Below, in pieces: positions 19,086 through 31,002 of a stretch of DNA of 64,000 bases. Position 1 is the first letter of the stretch; the number at the start of each line of letters is the position of its first letter. The stretch comes from Tepidamorphaceae bacterium (GTDB lineage Bacteria; Pseudomonadota; Alphaproteobacteria; Rhizobiales; Tepidamorphaceae), in contig JANQNT010000002.1 in the NCBI GenBank assembly GCA_028279445.1, positions 124,001-188,000 of the forward strand. Reading direction: 5' to 3'. Both the position numbers and the translations under genes were made by a program. The notes beneath the pieces were generated by a model. That model saw only the letters and a program-made list of their open reading frames with translations. It made no database searches and was not told the DNA's origin.

Positions 19086-19598
19086 ATGCCCAAGCCGGTC
19101 GATCCCGAAACGCTGCCCTACCGCCCCTGCGTCGGCGTCATGCTGATCAACCCGGATGGCCTGATCTGGCTTGGCCGGCGCTCGGATGCCGACCAGGTGG
19201 AAGGGCCGGGGGCCTGGTGGCAGATGCCGCAGGGAGGCATCGACGAGGGCGAGGATGCCGAAGCCGCTGCCCGCCGCGAGCTCTACGAGGAAACCAGCGT
19301 CACCTCGGTCGAAGCGCTCGGCGAAGCGCCCGGCTGGCTGACCTACGACCTGCCGCGCGAACTGGTCGGCATTGCCTGGAAGGGCCGCTACCGCGGCCAG
19401 AAGCAGCGCTGGTTCGCCTACCGCTTCACCGGCAAGGACAGCGAGATCGACGTGCTCAGTCCCGGCGGAGGCGAGCACGCGTCGGAATTCGATCAATGGG
19501 ACTGGGTCGCTATCGACCGGCTGCCAGAGCAGGTGGTTGCCTTCAAACGCGGCGTCTACGAGCAAGTCGTCGCGGCGTTCCGGCATCTCGTAGCGTGA
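19086..19598 (+). CDS. rppH: RNA pyrophosphohydrolase (Nudix)
   Basis: 170 residues. [19 protein letters not shown] opens the fold. The Nudix box is [20 protein letters not shown], followed by T, and [16 protein letters not shown] is typical of RppH. It removes pyrophosphate from triphosphorylated 5' ends of mRNAs, opening them to RNase E decay. Its stop overlaps the GTG start of the following hydrolase gene. Confidence 0.93.
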   Translation: MPKPVDPETLPYRPCVGVMLINPDGLIWLGRRSDADQVEGPGAWWQMPQGGIDEGEDAEAAARRELYEETSVTSVEALGEAPGWLTYDLPRELVGIAWKGRYRGQKQRWFAYRFTGKDSEIDVLSPGGGEHASEFDQWDWVAIDRLPEQVVAFKRGVYEQVVAAFRHLVA

Positions 19599-20542
19599 TC
19601 CGGCCGCTCGTCGCAGCCGCGCTGCTCTGGCTCGGTATCGCACATGCAGCCGCCGAAGATCGTCCCGCAACGGTTGACGTCGTCGCCAACGGCTTTCCCG
19701 CGAGCATCGTGCGGCTCGATGCGTCGGCGCCCCGCATCCTGTTCATCGCCGGCTCCGGCCCCACGGACCGCAACGGCGACAACATACTCGGGATCAACGC
19801 AGGCTATCTGCGCAAGCTCGCCGACGAACTCGCGGCGAACGGCGTTGCGTCGCTTCGCTACGACAAGCGCGGTGTGGCGGGCAGCATCGGTTCGGCCACC
19901 GAAGCGGGGCTGACGATCGAAACGTTTGTCGATGACGCCGAGCGGGTGCTGGACTGGTACGCCAGGGAGCCGGGCGGCCCGATCATTGTCGCCGGTCACA
20001 GCGAAGGCGGGCTGATCGCCCTGCGGCTCGCCGAGCGTGGCGTTCCGGTTGCCGGTCTGGTGCTGATCACCGCGCCCGGCAGGCCCATCGCGGAGACGCT
20101 TCGCGAGCAGTTCAGCCGATATCCGCCGCCGCTGCGGGACGAGGCCGTCGCGTTGCTCGATAAGATTCTGGCAGGCGAATCGCCGACCCGGATGTCGCCA
20201 CCCCTGCTGGCACTGTTCCGACCCTCGATCCATCCGTTCCTGCGTTCGTTATTCGCGCTGCGCCCGGCCGAAATGCTCGCCGCGGTGACGCAGCCCACGA
20301 TGGTGATCGGGGGAGGCACCGACCTGCAGGTGACACGAGCGGACTTCGATGCCCTGACCGAGGCCCGAGCCGACATCGTGCCGCTTTGGCTTGCCGAGAT
20401 GAACCATGTTCTGACCGACGCGCCCGCCGATATCGCCGGGAATTTCGCGACTTACGCACAGCCGGACCGCCCGCTCGCAGCCGGACTGGCAGACCGCATT
20501 GCGCAGTTCGCCCTCGATGCTGCCGGTGAGGCAGCGGACTGA
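19595..20542 (+). CDS. Secreted alpha/beta-hydrolase
   Basis: 315 residues from a GTG that overlaps the rppH stop. A signal peptide ([20 protein letters not shown]) precedes an alpha/beta-hydrolase domain with the oxyanion region [14 protein letters not shown], the nucleophile elbow AGHSEGGLI, an acid in [10 protein letters not shown] and the catalytic His in MNHVLTD. The GSGPTDRNG motif is shared with bacterial hydrolases of the YqiA/S9-like lipase group; the substrate is unknown. It is likely co-transcribed with rppH. Confidence 0.85.
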   Translation: MIRPLVAAALLWLGIAHAAAEDRPATVDVVANGFPASIVRLDASAPRILFIAGSGPTDRNGDNILGINAGYLRKLADELAANGVASLRYDKRGVAGSIGSATEAGLTIETFVDDAERVLDWYAREPGGPIIVAGHSEGGLIALRLAERGVPVAGLVLITAPGRPIAETLREQFSRYPPPLRDEAVALLDKILAGESPTRMSPPLLALFRPSIHPFLRSLFALRPAEMLAAVTQPTMVIGGGTDLQVTRADFDALTEARADIVPLWLAEMNHVLTDAPADIAGNFATYAQPDRPLAAGLADRIAQFALDAAGEAAD

Positions 20543-20551
20543 TCGATACGG

Positions 20552-20577
20552 CAAAGAAAAGGGCGCCATTGGCGCCC
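20552..20577 (-). terminator. Terminator of the atp operon
   Basis: GGGCGCC and GGCGCCC (20561-20577) form a seven-base-pair stem with a three-base loop. Read on the minus strand the stem is followed by TTTTCTTT, so it terminates transcripts arriving from atpC. The convergent hydrolase gene ends 19 bases away. Confidence 0.75.
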
Positions 20578-20617
20578 TCTGCATCGTCAGCGGTCACGAC
20601 AACCCAGGGTCAGAACC

Positions 20618-20725
20618 CTAGAGCAACCTGCGCCGGGATCGGCGCAGATAAGTTGCTCTAAATTCTTAGAATCGATCATCTTTTCTGTGTTTGGGTTGAG
20701 TCAACCCAAACACAGGATGATCTAG
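20618..20725. repeat. CTAG-bounded two-hairpin repeat, copy 2
   Basis: 108 bases, same architecture as copies 1 and 3: nested AGAGCAAC/GTTGCTCT stem, then a GATCATC...GATGATC hairpin. Here the inner stem reads TGTGTTTGGGTT with AACCCAAACACA, a compensated change relative to the other copies. Its terminal CTAG contains the atpC stop codon (TAG on the minus strand). Confidence 0.88.
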
Positions 20726-21129
20726 CGCCGCGCCAGCAGTCCCTGCAATTCGCGAAGCTGGTCGAGACGCGCCTGCGCCTTGTTGCGGGCCTCGTCGTCG
20801 GACGCGTCCTTGACGTCGTCGGAGGCATCGCGGATGTCGGTCTCCAGCGCCGCCGTATCGATCTCCTCGACCGGCGTGGCCTGCTCGGCGAGCACGGTCA
20901 ACGCTTCGGGGCCGGCCTCGGCAAAGCCGCCGCGCACGACGATCTCGCGCGTCTCCCCGTTGGCCATGTTGACCTTCAGGATGCCGGGCTTGAGCGTCGT
21001 GATGAACGGGGCGTGGCGCGGGAACACGCCGAATTCGCCTTCCGAGCCGGGAACGGTGACGTCCAGCACCACTTCCGACAGCAGCAGTTTTTCCGGCGAG
21101 ACCAGCTCGAAGTTGAGCGTTTCGGCCAT
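20722..21129 (-). CDS. atpC: ATP synthase F1 epsilon subunit
   Basis: 135 residues. FELVSPEKLLLSEVVLDVTV and GEFGVFPRHAPFITTLKPGIL are the conserved beta-sandwich, followed by a helical C-terminal part rich in Ala and Asp. Epsilon links the rotor to gamma and can inhibit ATP hydrolysis. It is the last gene of the atpHAGDC operon; its TAG stop lies inside the CTAG end of a repeat element. Confidence 0.95.
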   Translation of the reverse strand: MAETLNFELVSPEKLLLSEVVLDVTVPGSEGEFGVFPRHAPFITTLKPGILKVNMANGETREIVVRGGFAEAGPEALTVLAEQATPVEEIDTAALETDIRDASDDVKDASDDEARNKAQARLDQLRELQGLLARR

Positions 21130-21153
21130 GGCAGTTCTCCGGCGACCTCTGGA

Positions 21154-23512
<2,359 letters not shown>

Positions 23513-23536
23513 GGGGTCTCCGCTGCGCGCCGTTCA

Positions 23537-23556
23537 GCCTGACCCGAGGGTCAGGC
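23537..23556 (-). other. Stem-loop at the atpA-atpG junction
   Basis: GCCTGACCC and GGGTCAGGC face each other with only two bases between them; in practice the loop would open to four or more. The stem contains the atpA stop codon. It could slow decay of the atpA part of the transcript or tune translation of the two subunits, which are needed in 3:1 ratio; that role is inference. Confidence 0.4.
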
Positions 23557-25080
23557 GAAGCCCTTGGCAAAGCCGTCGACGGCGGCCTTCAGCTTGGCCC
23601 GCAACTCGTCGCTCAGCGCCTTCTCGATGCGAATCGCATCAAGCAGCGCGCCGTGATTGTCGCGGATGTCCGCCAGCAGACCCTCCTCGAAGGCGCCGAC
23701 CTTTTCAACCGGCAGATCGTCGAGATAGCCTTCCACACCGGCAAAGATGATCGCCACCTGCTCTTCCACCTTGAGCGGCGAGAACTGCGGCTGCTTGAGC
23801 AACTCGGTCAGCTTCGCGCCGCGGTTCAGCAGCTTCTGGGTCGCAACGTCCAGGTCGGAGCCGAACTGGGCGAAGGCGGCGACCTCGCGATACTGGGCAA
23901 GCTCGCCCTTGATCGAGCCGGCCACCTGCTTCATCGCCTTGATCTGCGCGGCCGAGCCGACACGGCTGACCGACAGGCCGACATTCACCGCCGGCCGGAT
24001 GCCCTGATAGAACAGGTCGGTCTCCAGGAAGATCTGGCCATCGGTGATGGAAATGACGTTGGTCGGGATATAGGCCGACACGTCGTTGGCCTGGGTCTCG
24101 ATGACCGGCAGCGCGGTCAGCGAGCCGGCGCCGTTGTCCTCGTTGAGCTTGGCGGCGCGCTCCAGCAGCCGCGAGTGCAGGTAGAACACGTCGCCGGGAT
24201 AGGCCTCGCGCCCGGGCGGACGGCGCAGCAGCAGCGACATCTGGCGGTACGACACCGCCTGCTTGGAGAGATCATCGTAGACGATAAGCGCGTGCATGCC
24301 GTTGTCGCGGAAATACTCACCCATCGCACAGGCGGTGAAGGGTGCCAGATACTGCATCGGCGCAGGGTCCGAGGCGGTTGCCGCAACGACGATGGAGTAT
24401 TCCAGCGCGCCGCGCTCTTCGAGCACCTTGACGAACTGCGCCACCGTGGAACGCTTCTGCCCGACCGCGACATAGACGCAGTAGAGCTTCTCGGCTTCCG
24501 TGCCGGTATCATTGACCGACTTCTGGTTGAGGATGGCGTCAAGCGCCACCGCCGTCTTGCCGGTCTGGCGGTCGCCGATGATCAGTTCGCGCTGGCCCCG
24601 GCCGATGGGGATCAGGGCGTCGATCGCCTTCAGGCCGGTCTGCATCGGCTCGTGCACCGACTTGCGCGGAATGATGCCCGGCGCCTTGACGTCGACGCGG
24701 CTCTTGTCCTTGGCCTTGATGGGACCCTTGCCGTCGATCGGGTTACCCAGCGCATCGACCACGCGGCCGAGCATTTCCTTGCCGACCTGCGTCTCGACGA
24801 TGGCACCGGTACGCTTGACCGTATCGCCTTCCTTGATGTCGCGGTCGGAGCCGAAGATGACGACGCCGACATTGTCGACTTCCAGGTTCAGCGCCATGCC
24901 GGCGATGCCGCCGGGGAACTCGACCATTTCACCGGCCTGAACGTTGTCGAGGCCGTAAACGCGGGCGATGCCGTCACCCACGGACAGCACCTGACCGACT
25001 TCGGAGACTTCCGCCTCGTTGCCGAAATTCTTGATCTGATCCTTCAGGATCGCGGAGATTTCAGCGGCCCGAATATCCAT
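23551..25080 (-). CDS. atpA: ATP synthase F1 alpha subunit
   Basis: 509 residues. [19 protein letters not shown] is a typical alphaproteobacterial start; the P-loop is [13 protein letters not shown], and [20 protein letters not shown] is diagnostic of alpha. It forms the non-catalytic nucleotide sites of F1. The ATG overlaps the atpH stop (TGATG). Confidence 0.98.
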   Translation of the reverse strand: MDIRAAEISAILKDQIKNFGNEAEVSEVGQVLSVGDGIARVYGLDNVQAGEMVEFPGGIAGMALNLEVDNVGVVIFGSDRDIKEGDTVKRTGAIVETQVGKEMLGRVVDALGNPIDGKGPIKAKDKSRVDVKAPGIIPRKSVHEPMQTGLKAIDALIPIGRGQRELIIGDRQTGKTAVALDAILNQKSVNDTGTEAEKLYCVYVAVGQKRSTVAQFVKVLEERGALEYSIVVAATASDPAPMQYLAPFTACAMGEYFRDNGMHALIVYDDLSKQAVSYRQMSLLLRRPPGREAYPGDVFYLHSRLLERAAKLNEDNGAGSLTALPVIETQANDVSAYIPTNVISITDGQIFLETDLFYQGIRPAVNVGLSVSRVGSAAQIKAMKQVAGSIKGELAQYREVAAFAQFGSDLDVATQKLLNRGAKLTELLKQPQFSPLKVEEQVAIIFAGVEGYLDDLPVEKVGAFEEGLLADIRDNHGALLDAIRIEKALSDELRAKLKAAVDGFAKGFA

Positions 25081-25643
25081 CAGCCGACCTCTTTCATGCG
25101 TGTCTGGAGGGAATTGAGTTTGGTGCGGATCGAGGTGTCGATCATGCGACTGCCGACCTTCACCACCAGCCCGCCGATCAGGGCGGGGTCGACGCTCTCT
25201 TCAAGCGTCACGGTCTTTCCGGTGACCGACTTCAGCGCCGCCTTGAGCGACTTCTGCTGCGCCACCTTGAGGGGATGCGCCGAGGTGACTTCGGCCACCA
25301 TCTCGTCCTTGTCGGCGGCAACCAGCGCGCGAAACGCCGACACCATGTCGCGTACCGCGAACAGCCGGCGGTTGCGCGCCACGAGCTGCAGGAAATTGGC
25401 CGTCAGCCCGCCGATCTTCGCTTTCTTGAGAACGCCCTGCAGGGCCTTGGCCTGATCCTCGGCGGAAAACACCGGGCTGCGGACCAGCCGGGTCAGATCG
25501 TCGCTGCCATCGAGCAGCGCGGCGAAAGTGTCGAGGTCCTTGGACACGGCGGGAACCGCCTTTTCGTCCTTCGCCAGGTCGAACAGGGCGGTTGCATAAC
25601 GTCCGGCTACGCCGCTTACCATCGAAACGTCCACGCTTCCCAC
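25080..25643 (-). CDS. atpH: ATP synthase F1 delta subunit
   Basis: 187 residues from a GTG at 25643 preceded by GCGAGAG. The conserved domain begins [18 protein letters not shown] and the C-terminal motif is [18 protein letters not shown]. Delta connects F1 to the peripheral stalk. It is the first gene of the operon. The F0 genes are absent, as usual in alphaproteobacteria where they form a separate operon. A later ATG at 25622 is an alternative start. Confidence 0.93.
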   Translation of the reverse strand: MGSVDVSMVSGVAGRYATALFDLAKDEKAVPAVSKDLDTFAALLDGSDDLTRLVRSPVFSAEDQAKALQGVLKKAKIGGLTANFLQLVARNRRLFAVRDMVSAFRALVAADKDEMVAEVTSAHPLKVAQQKSLKAALKSVTGKTVTLEESVDPALIGGLVVKVGSRMIDTSIRTKLNSLQTRMKEVG

Positions 25644-26100
25644 GTCACTCTCGCGTTTTGGCCACTCTCGCCTATCGGCCCCGCGCACCGCTCTGCCCGG
25701 TCGGGAGCCATGGCGAGGCGCACACGACCATCATCGGGTCGGTGGCGCCGCAGCCAATGGAAAATCGGATCAGCCGGCCTGGTTGTCTGACACCCAAACC
25801 GCCCCTGCGGGACGCGCCTCGGACATGACGGTTGCACCCGCCTTTTGCAGCCCCCGTCCGCAAGGACGCGAGGGAACTAGCACACTCATATAGGGCGCGC
25901 AACAAGACGCGGAAGCGCAGATGCGCGCGGCGTTTTACCAGCCTGCTGCGGTGCAGCGAAGCCGGCGCGCGCAGAGCACCGCATGATGCTGAATCGATGT
26001 GGGAATTCAGCGCGCGGCGTCGAAGGCCGGAAGACCTGGCCGGGTATTCTTGCTTGAACGGTTCCAGTCCGCTCCCGTCCTTCTTTGCTCCTGCGGTTCC

Positions 26101-26168
26101 GGCCCTCACCCCCCTCCCGACCACCCACGGGAGTATGCTGCATGGGTGGTCGGGAGGGGGTGAGGGCC
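26101..26168. repeat. Long GC-rich inverted repeat between atpH and priA
   Basis: Arms at 26101-26127 and 26143-26168 are complementary apart from one extra C on the left; a 15-base loop separates them. Arms contain CCCGACCACCC and GGGTGGTCGGG. It sits in a ~620-base gap (25644-26266) that shows no convincing gene. The core resembles the inverted repeat at 42683-42755 (CCAACCACCC/GGGTGGTTGG). With no T tract it is not a standard terminator. Confidence 0.75.
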
Positions 26169-26266
26169 GGTACGGTCGGATAGCAAAAAAGAGGGCTGGC
26201 CATGGCTTAAATGAAATGACTGAGGAGAACCGGCAACGCTCACCGCATCCCTTGAAAAGCTCCCGC

Positions 26267-28453
26267 CTACAAGAAAGACACAGGATCGATATCGACCTGA
26301 ACCCGGATGCCGCCGCGCTCCGGCGGCGCGCCGGAAAGCCAGCCGCGCACGAAACCAGGGACGTCGACATTGCGGGCTGCCTTGACCAGCAGCCGCATGC
26401 GGTATCGGCCGCGGATCATGGCAATCGGTGCTTCCGCAGGCCCCAGCACCTGCACCTGATCGACGAACGGCGCGCAGGATTTGAGCGCTCGTGCATGCAT
26501 GTCCGTCTTCGCCCGGTCGCGGCCGGAGACGATCAGCGCCGCCAGCCGCCCGAACGGCGGCATGCCGGCGGCGCGGCGCAGGTCCAGTTCGCGCGCATAG
26601 AACGCCTCCCGGTCGCCGGCGGCAATCGCCTGCAGCACCGGGTTTTCGGGCACATAGGTCTGGACGAAGGCATGCGCGCGCTGACCCCCGCGCCCGGCGC
26701 GCCCGATGACCTGCTGCAGGATCTGGAACGTACGCTCGTTGGCACGAGGATCGGCGCTTTGCAGACCGACATCGGCATCCACCACGCCAACCACCGACAT
26801 CAACGGGAAATTGTGCCCCTTGGCCACAAGCTGCGTGCCGATGACGATATCCACGTGGCCTGCCTCGATCTCCGCCAGCAGCGCACGCATGGCGCGGATG
26901 CCGGGAACCAGATCGCTCGACATCACGGCGATGCGCGCATCCGGGAAGTGTCCGACCAGTTCCTCGGCCACGCGCTCGACGCCGGGTCCGCAGGCGACCA
27001 GCGCGTCCTCCGCCCCGCAGTTGGGACACGCCGGCGGAACGGGGCGCTCATGGCCGCAGTGATGACAGGTGAGCTTGCGGCGGAAGCGGTGCTCCACCAA
27101 CCAGGCGGTGCAGTTGGGACATTCGAAACGAAACCCGCAGCGCCGGCATAGCGTCAGCGGCGCATAACCGCGCCGGTTGAGGAAGACGAGGGCCTGCTCG
27201 CCGGCGGTAACACAATCGCGAATTGCGCCGATCAGCTTGGGCGCGAGGAAGCTGCCGCGCTCCGGCCCCTGCTGGCGCATGTCGAGAAGCTCGATATCCG
27301 GCAACATCGCACCGCCGAAACGCTCCGGCAGGCAGATATGGGCGTAGCGGCCCTGATCGGCGTTTGCCCGGCTCTCCACCGACGGCGTGGCCGAGGACAG
27401 CACCACCGGGAAATCGCCGATGTGGCCACGCTTCACCGCCATGTCACGGGCATGATAGGTGGCGCGGTCCTCCTGCTTGAAAGCCGGATCGTGCTCCTCG
27501 TCGACGACGATCAGCTTCAGGTTCGCAAACGGCAGGAACAGCGCCGAGCGCGCACCGGCCACCACGCGCACCTCGCCGCGCGCCACCCCCTGCCAGACGC
27601 GCGCCCGTGCCTTCCCGGAAACGCCGGAATGCCATTCACCGGGCGGCGTCCCGAAGCGCCGGGCGAAGCGGCGCAGGAAATCCTGCGTCAGCGCGATCTC
27701 CGGCAGCAGCACCAGCGCCTGGCCACCTTGCCGCAAGACGTCCGCGATCGCCTCGAAATAGACCTCCGTCTTGCCCGACCCGGTCACCCCGTCGAGCAGG
27801 CTGACGGAGAAGGCGTCCTCGCCTACCGCCTCGCGCAGGCGATCCACGGCGGCCGACTGGTCCTTGTCCAGCGCGGTCACCGCGTGATCGGGATCGGGCA
27901 CCTCGATACGCGGGCGCAAGCTCAGATCGATACGCTCCAGGATACCGGCCTCGACAAGTCCGTTGACGACGCCGGGCGACACGCCGGCCACATCGGCGAG
28001 CGCCGACTTCGGCCACACGGACTGTTCTTCGAGCCGCTCCAGCACGCGCGCACGCGCCGGCGTCATGCGTTCAGGCCGCGCACCCGCCCAGGACACACCG
28101 GTGACGGGCTTTTCCGCCGCCAGCACATCCGGCGCGCGCAGCACCATCTTCAGCACCATGCCGCGGTCGGCGAGCGTATAGGCGGACACCCAGTCGACGA
28201 ACTGGCGCAACTCGGCATTGAGCGGCGGCACGTCAATCTTCTCGGCGACATCGCGCAGCCTGGCCGGATCGACATCATCGCCGGCCTCGTCCCAGACGCA
28301 GCCCAGCGCCTCGCGCGGCCCAAGCGGCACGGTGACGACATCGCCGGGCGCAAGCGTCATTCCCTCCGGCACCGCGTAGGTATATGCGCCGGCCACCGCC
28401 ACCGCGCATTGCACGGCAACGGTCCTGACATCAGTTGCAATCGGTGCGGACAT
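26267..28453 (-). CDS. priA: Primosomal replication protein N' (PriA helicase)
   Basis: About 728 residues from the ATG at 28453; a TTG seven codons earlier is possible. The N-terminal 3'-OH-binding domain (VAGAYTYAVPEGMTLAPGDVV) precedes the helicase core with Walker A GVTGSGKTEVYFEAI and Walker B VVDEEHD. Eight cysteines in CRRCGFRFECPNC ... CHHCGHE ... CPNCG bind two zincs. PriA restarts collapsed replication forks. It is divergent from the fsa gene. Confidence 0.96.
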   Translation of the reverse strand: MSAPIATDVRTVAVQCAVAVAGAYTYAVPEGMTLAPGDVVTVPLGPREALGCVWDEAGDDVDPARLRDVAEKIDVPPLNAELRQFVDWVSAYTLADRGMVLKMVLRAPDVLAAEKPVTGVSWAGARPERMTPARARVLERLEEQSVWPKSALADVAGVSPGVVNGLVEAGILERIDLSLRPRIEVPDPDHAVTALDKDQSAAVDRLREAVGEDAFSVSLLDGVTGSGKTEVYFEAIADVLRQGGQALVLLPEIALTQDFLRRFARRFGTPPGEWHSGVSGKARARVWQGVARGEVRVVAGARSALFLPFANLKLIVVDEEHDPAFKQEDRATYHARDMAVKRGHIGDFPVVLSSATPSVESRANADQGRYAHICLPERFGGAMLPDIELLDMRQQGPERGSFLAPKLIGAIRDCVTAGEQALVFLNRRGYAPLTLCRRCGFRFECPNCTAWLVEHRFRRKLTCHHCGHERPVPPACPNCGAEDALVACGPGVERVAEELVGHFPDARIAVMSSDLVPGIRAMRALLAEIEAGHVDIVIGTQLVAKGHNFPLMSVVGVVDADVGLQSADPRANERTFQILQQVIGRAGRGGQRAHAFVQTYVPENPVLQAIAAGDREAFYARELDLRRAAGMPPFGRLAALIVSGRDRAKTDMHARALKSCAPFVDQVQVLGPAEAPIAMIRGRYRMRLLVKAARNVDVPGFVRGWLSGAPPERGGIRVQVDIDPVSFL

Positions 28454-28586
28454 GGGCGGTGCATGATGCTCCAAACACGTGTCACGAAACGAATCGACGC
28501 TTCGCGGTGAACGCGAGGCTACCGTTTCGCGCCGGATGCGCTAAACAGGACACACGCCACGCATCCTTAGTTGGGGACAAGCCGCC

Positions 28587-29243
28587 ATGAAATTCTTTGT
28601 CGACACCGCCGATATCGACGAAATCCGCGATCTCGCCGAGACCGGCCTGGTCGACGGGGTCACCACCAACCCCTCGCTCGTCGCCAAGTCCGGACGCGAC
28701 TTCAAGGAGGTGATCGCCGACATCTGCAAGGCGGTGGACGGGCCGGTCAGCGCGGAAGTCACCGCGACCGATGCCGACAACATGATCGAGGAAGGCCGCG
28801 AGCTGGCCAAGATCGCCGACAACGTCGCCGTCAAGGTGCCGCTCACCTGGGACGGACTGAAGGCTTGCCGGGCGCTGACGCAGGGCGGCACGCAGGTCAA
28901 CGTGACCTTGTGCTTTTCGGCCAACCAGGCGCTGCTGGCGGCCAAGGCCGGCGCCACCTTCATCTCGCCCTTCATCGGCCGACTCGACGACATCGGCCTG
29001 GACGGCATGGAACTGATCCGCGAAATCCGCGTGGTCTACGACAACTACGACAATCTGGAGACGGAAATCCTCGCCGCCTCGATCCGCTCGCCCAACCACG
29101 TCAAGGACAGCGCGCTGGCCGGCGCCGACGTGGTCACTGTGCCGCCGGCGGTGCTGCGGGGCCTCGTCAAGCACCCGCTGACCGACAAGGGGCTGGACGC
29201 CTTCCTTGCCGACTGGGCCAAGACCGGCCAGACGATCCTGTGA
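28587..29243 (+). CDS. fsa: Fructose-6-phosphate aldolase / transaldolase-like protein
   Basis: 218 residues, the length of the small FSA/TalC class. [20 protein letters not shown] opens the barrel, [13 protein letters not shown] is a conserved loop, and Lys83 in [11 protein letters not shown] is the Schiff-base lysine. Members either cleave fructose 6-phosphate to dihydroxyacetone and glyceraldehyde 3-phosphate or act as transaldolases; sequence alone does not settle this. It lies between priA and xerC, common in Rhizobiales. Confidence 0.9.
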   Translation: MKFFVDTADIDEIRDLAETGLVDGVTTNPSLVAKSGRDFKEVIADICKAVDGPVSAEVTATDADNMIEEGRELAKIADNVAVKVPLTWDGLKACRALTQGGTQVNVTLCFSANQALLAAKAGATFISPFIGRLDDIGLDGMELIREIRVVYDNYDNLETEILAASIRSPNHVKDSALAGADVVTVPPAVLRGLVKHPLTDKGLDAFLADWAKTGQTIL

Positions 29244-29262
29244 CCCTCGGAGCACTCGGCGG

Positions 29263-29278
29263 TTAAGCGCCCGTCAAC
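29263..29278 (+). promoter_or_regulatory. Weak CtrA-like box upstream of xerC
   Basis: TTAAGCGCCCGTCAAC matches TTAA-N7-TTAAC with one mismatch, 22 bases before the xerC ATG. One mismatch in a short motif makes this weak evidence. Confidence 0.25.
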
Positions 29279-29300
29279 GCGAGCCGCCGAAACTGCCCGC

Positions 29301-30254
29301 ATGTCTCCGCAGTCACCCGATCAAATCGCGTTCGACGCCGCACCGGACCTCGACGCCGCTGCGCGCGGCTGGCTTGCCGCGCTCGCCGGCACCCGGCGGC
29401 TGGCGCCGACGACACTCACCGCCTACGCCCGCGACATCGCGCAGTTCCTTGACTTCCTGACCGGACATCTGGGCGAGCGGTCCACGCTCGACCATCTCGC
29501 CGGGCTTGCGGTATCCGACTACCGCGCCTTCCTTGCGGCGCGCCGCAACGCCGGCATCAACGCCCGCTCGCTGGCCCGCGCCCTGTCGTCGCTACGCAGC
29601 CTGGCAAGGCATCTGCGCAAGACAACCGGTCATGACATGGCCGCACTGTCGACGCTGCGCGGGCCGAAACTGCCGAAATCCCTGCCCAAACCGGTCGCTC
29701 CGACGGCAGCCGCCGATATCTGCAACGGGATCGGCATGGACGAGGCCGGCGAGCCCTGGATCGAGGCGCGCGACATCGCCGTTTTTTCGCTGCTCTACGG
29801 CGCGGGGCTGCGCATCTCCGAAGCGCTCGGGATCACCCGCAGACAGGTCGAGGACGCCGACGGCGCCATGCGCATCACCGGCAAGGGCGGCAAGACACGG
29901 CTGGTACCGCTGCTGCCGGTCGTGCGCGAGGCAATCGCGGCCTACCTTGCCGTCTGCCCATATGCGGTGGCCGCGGATGAGCCGCTGTTCCGTGGCGCAC
30001 GGGGCGGCGTACTCAACCCGCGCATCGTCCAGCGCACCATGGCGCGCCTGCGCGGCGCGTTGGGGATGCCCGACAGCGCCACACCGCATGCCCTGCGCCA
30101 CGCCTTTGCCACGCATATCCTCAGCGACGGCGGCGATCTGCGCACCATCCAGGAACTGCTCGGCCATGCCAGCCTGTCGACGACGCAGATTTACACCGAC
30201 ATCGACGAGGCCCATCTGATGTCGGTCTACCGCAGCGCGCATCCCAGGGCGTGA
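29301..30254 (+). CDS. xerC: Tyrosine recombinase XerC
   Basis: 317 residues. The SAM-like N-terminal domain (TLTAYARDIAQFLDFL) precedes the catalytic domain with Arg in LYGAGLRISEALG, Lys in GKGGKTRLVPL, HALRHAFATH (His and Arg), His in LLGHASLSTTQIYT and the nucleophile Tyr in the same motif. It works with XerD at dif to resolve chromosome dimers. Chromosomal context with priA and no phage genes supports XerC rather than an integrase. Confidence 0.93.
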   Translation: MSPQSPDQIAFDAAPDLDAAARGWLAALAGTRRLAPTTLTAYARDIAQFLDFLTGHLGERSTLDHLAGLAVSDYRAFLAARRNAGINARSLARALSSLRSLARHLRKTTGHDMAALSTLRGPKLPKSLPKPVAPTAAADICNGIGMDEAGEPWIEARDIAVFSLLYGAGLRISEALGITRRQVEDADGAMRITGKGGKTRLVPLLPVVREAIAAYLAVCPYAVAADEPLFRGARGGVLNPRIVQRTMARLRGALGMPDSATPHALRHAFATHILSDGGDLRTIQELLGHASLSTTQIYTDIDEAHLMSVYRSAHPRA

Positions 30255-30265
30255 GGTTTGCGCGG

Positions 30266-30305
30266 TTTTATTCCGCTCACGCCAGTTCGCCCGGACAATG
30301 TCCGC
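30266..30305. repeat. Fragment resembling the ~205-base palindromic repeat
   Basis: TTTTATTCCGCTCACGCC and the following AGTTCGCC resemble the outer end of the units at 34603-34810 and 49256-49458. It lies directly after the xerC stop in the gap between the convergent xerC and VOC genes. Only the end is recognisable. Confidence 0.4.
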
Positions 30306-30398
30306 GCGGTCGCGCTTGCCGGCTTCGCCGGAATGGAGGGGCAAGAGGCGCGGAGAGCCGGTTCGGGGTGACGAAGAGCACACATGAGCGGCCTTTGA

Positions 30399-30812
30399 TC
30401 AGGCCGCGAAGACCCCATCGAAATCCGCAAAGCCCTTGATCTCGATAGGATTGCCGGCGGGATCGGTGAAGAACATCGTCCACTGCTCGCCCGGCTCGCC
30501 CTCGAAACGCACCGATGGCGGCAGGATGAAATCCGTGCCGGCCCGTTCGAGACGCGCCGCCAGCGCCCGCCAGTCATCGAGCGGCAGCACGGCGCCCAGA
30601 TGCGGCATCGGCACCATGTGATCGCCCACCTTTCCCGTCGGCGCGGTGGCGAACGGCGTGCCCAGATGCAGCGAAATCTGATGGCCGAAGAAATCGAAAT
30701 CGACCCAGGTCTCGGTACTGCGGCCCTCCCGGCAACCCAGCACGTCGCCATAGAAGGCGCGCGCCGCATCGAGATCGGTGATGTTGTAGGCAAGATGGAA
30801 AAGGCTGCGCAT
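30399..30812 (-). CDS. VOC-family (glyoxalase/dioxygenase fold) protein
   Basis: 137 residues from the ATG at 30812, chosen because GGAGG lies five bases upstream; the longer frame is not supported. Two beta-alpha-beta-beta-beta modules are visible: FHLAYNITDLDAARAFYGDVLG at the start and WTMFFTDPAGNPIEIKGF at the end, the latter with the metal-ligand Glu. Distantly similar members include glyoxalase I and fosfomycin-resistance enzymes. The substrate is unknown. It stands alone and is convergent with xerC. Confidence 0.85.
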   Translation of the reverse strand: MRSLFHLAYNITDLDAARAFYGDVLGCREGRSTETWVDFDFFGHQISLHLGTPFATAPTGKVGDHMVPMPHLGAVLPLDDWRALAARLERAGTDFILPPSVRFEGEPGEQWTMFFTDPAGNPIEIKGFADFDGVFAA

Positions 30813-30953
30813 GGATACCTCCATCGCCCCGCCCGGAGCGGTCCGGACCGGCATTGTCTCCATAATGTCATTTTGACATCCGGGGCAACTGCTCTAGCGT
30901 ACCCGTAAGGCCTGCGTTTCAGGCCCCGCCTATTCGACGCGTTCCCCCAACCT

Positions 30954-30978
30954 GCGCAACACACGGTTCGTGTTGCGC
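30954..30978 (+). other. Perfect hairpin in the leader of the small secreted protein gene
   Basis: GCGCAACAC and GTGTTGCGC form a nine-base-pair stem around a seven-base loop, ending 24 bases before the ATG at 31003. It may be an operator or a leader structure that controls translation; nothing in the sequence decides between them. Confidence 0.4.
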
Positions 30979-31002
30979 GCCAAGGCAGAAGGATGAACGG
31001 CG

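Noticed and set aside
29301-30254. Phage or island integrase
   Set aside because: The tyrosine recombinase has XerC length and motifs and sits in a housekeeping neighbourhood with priA and fsa.
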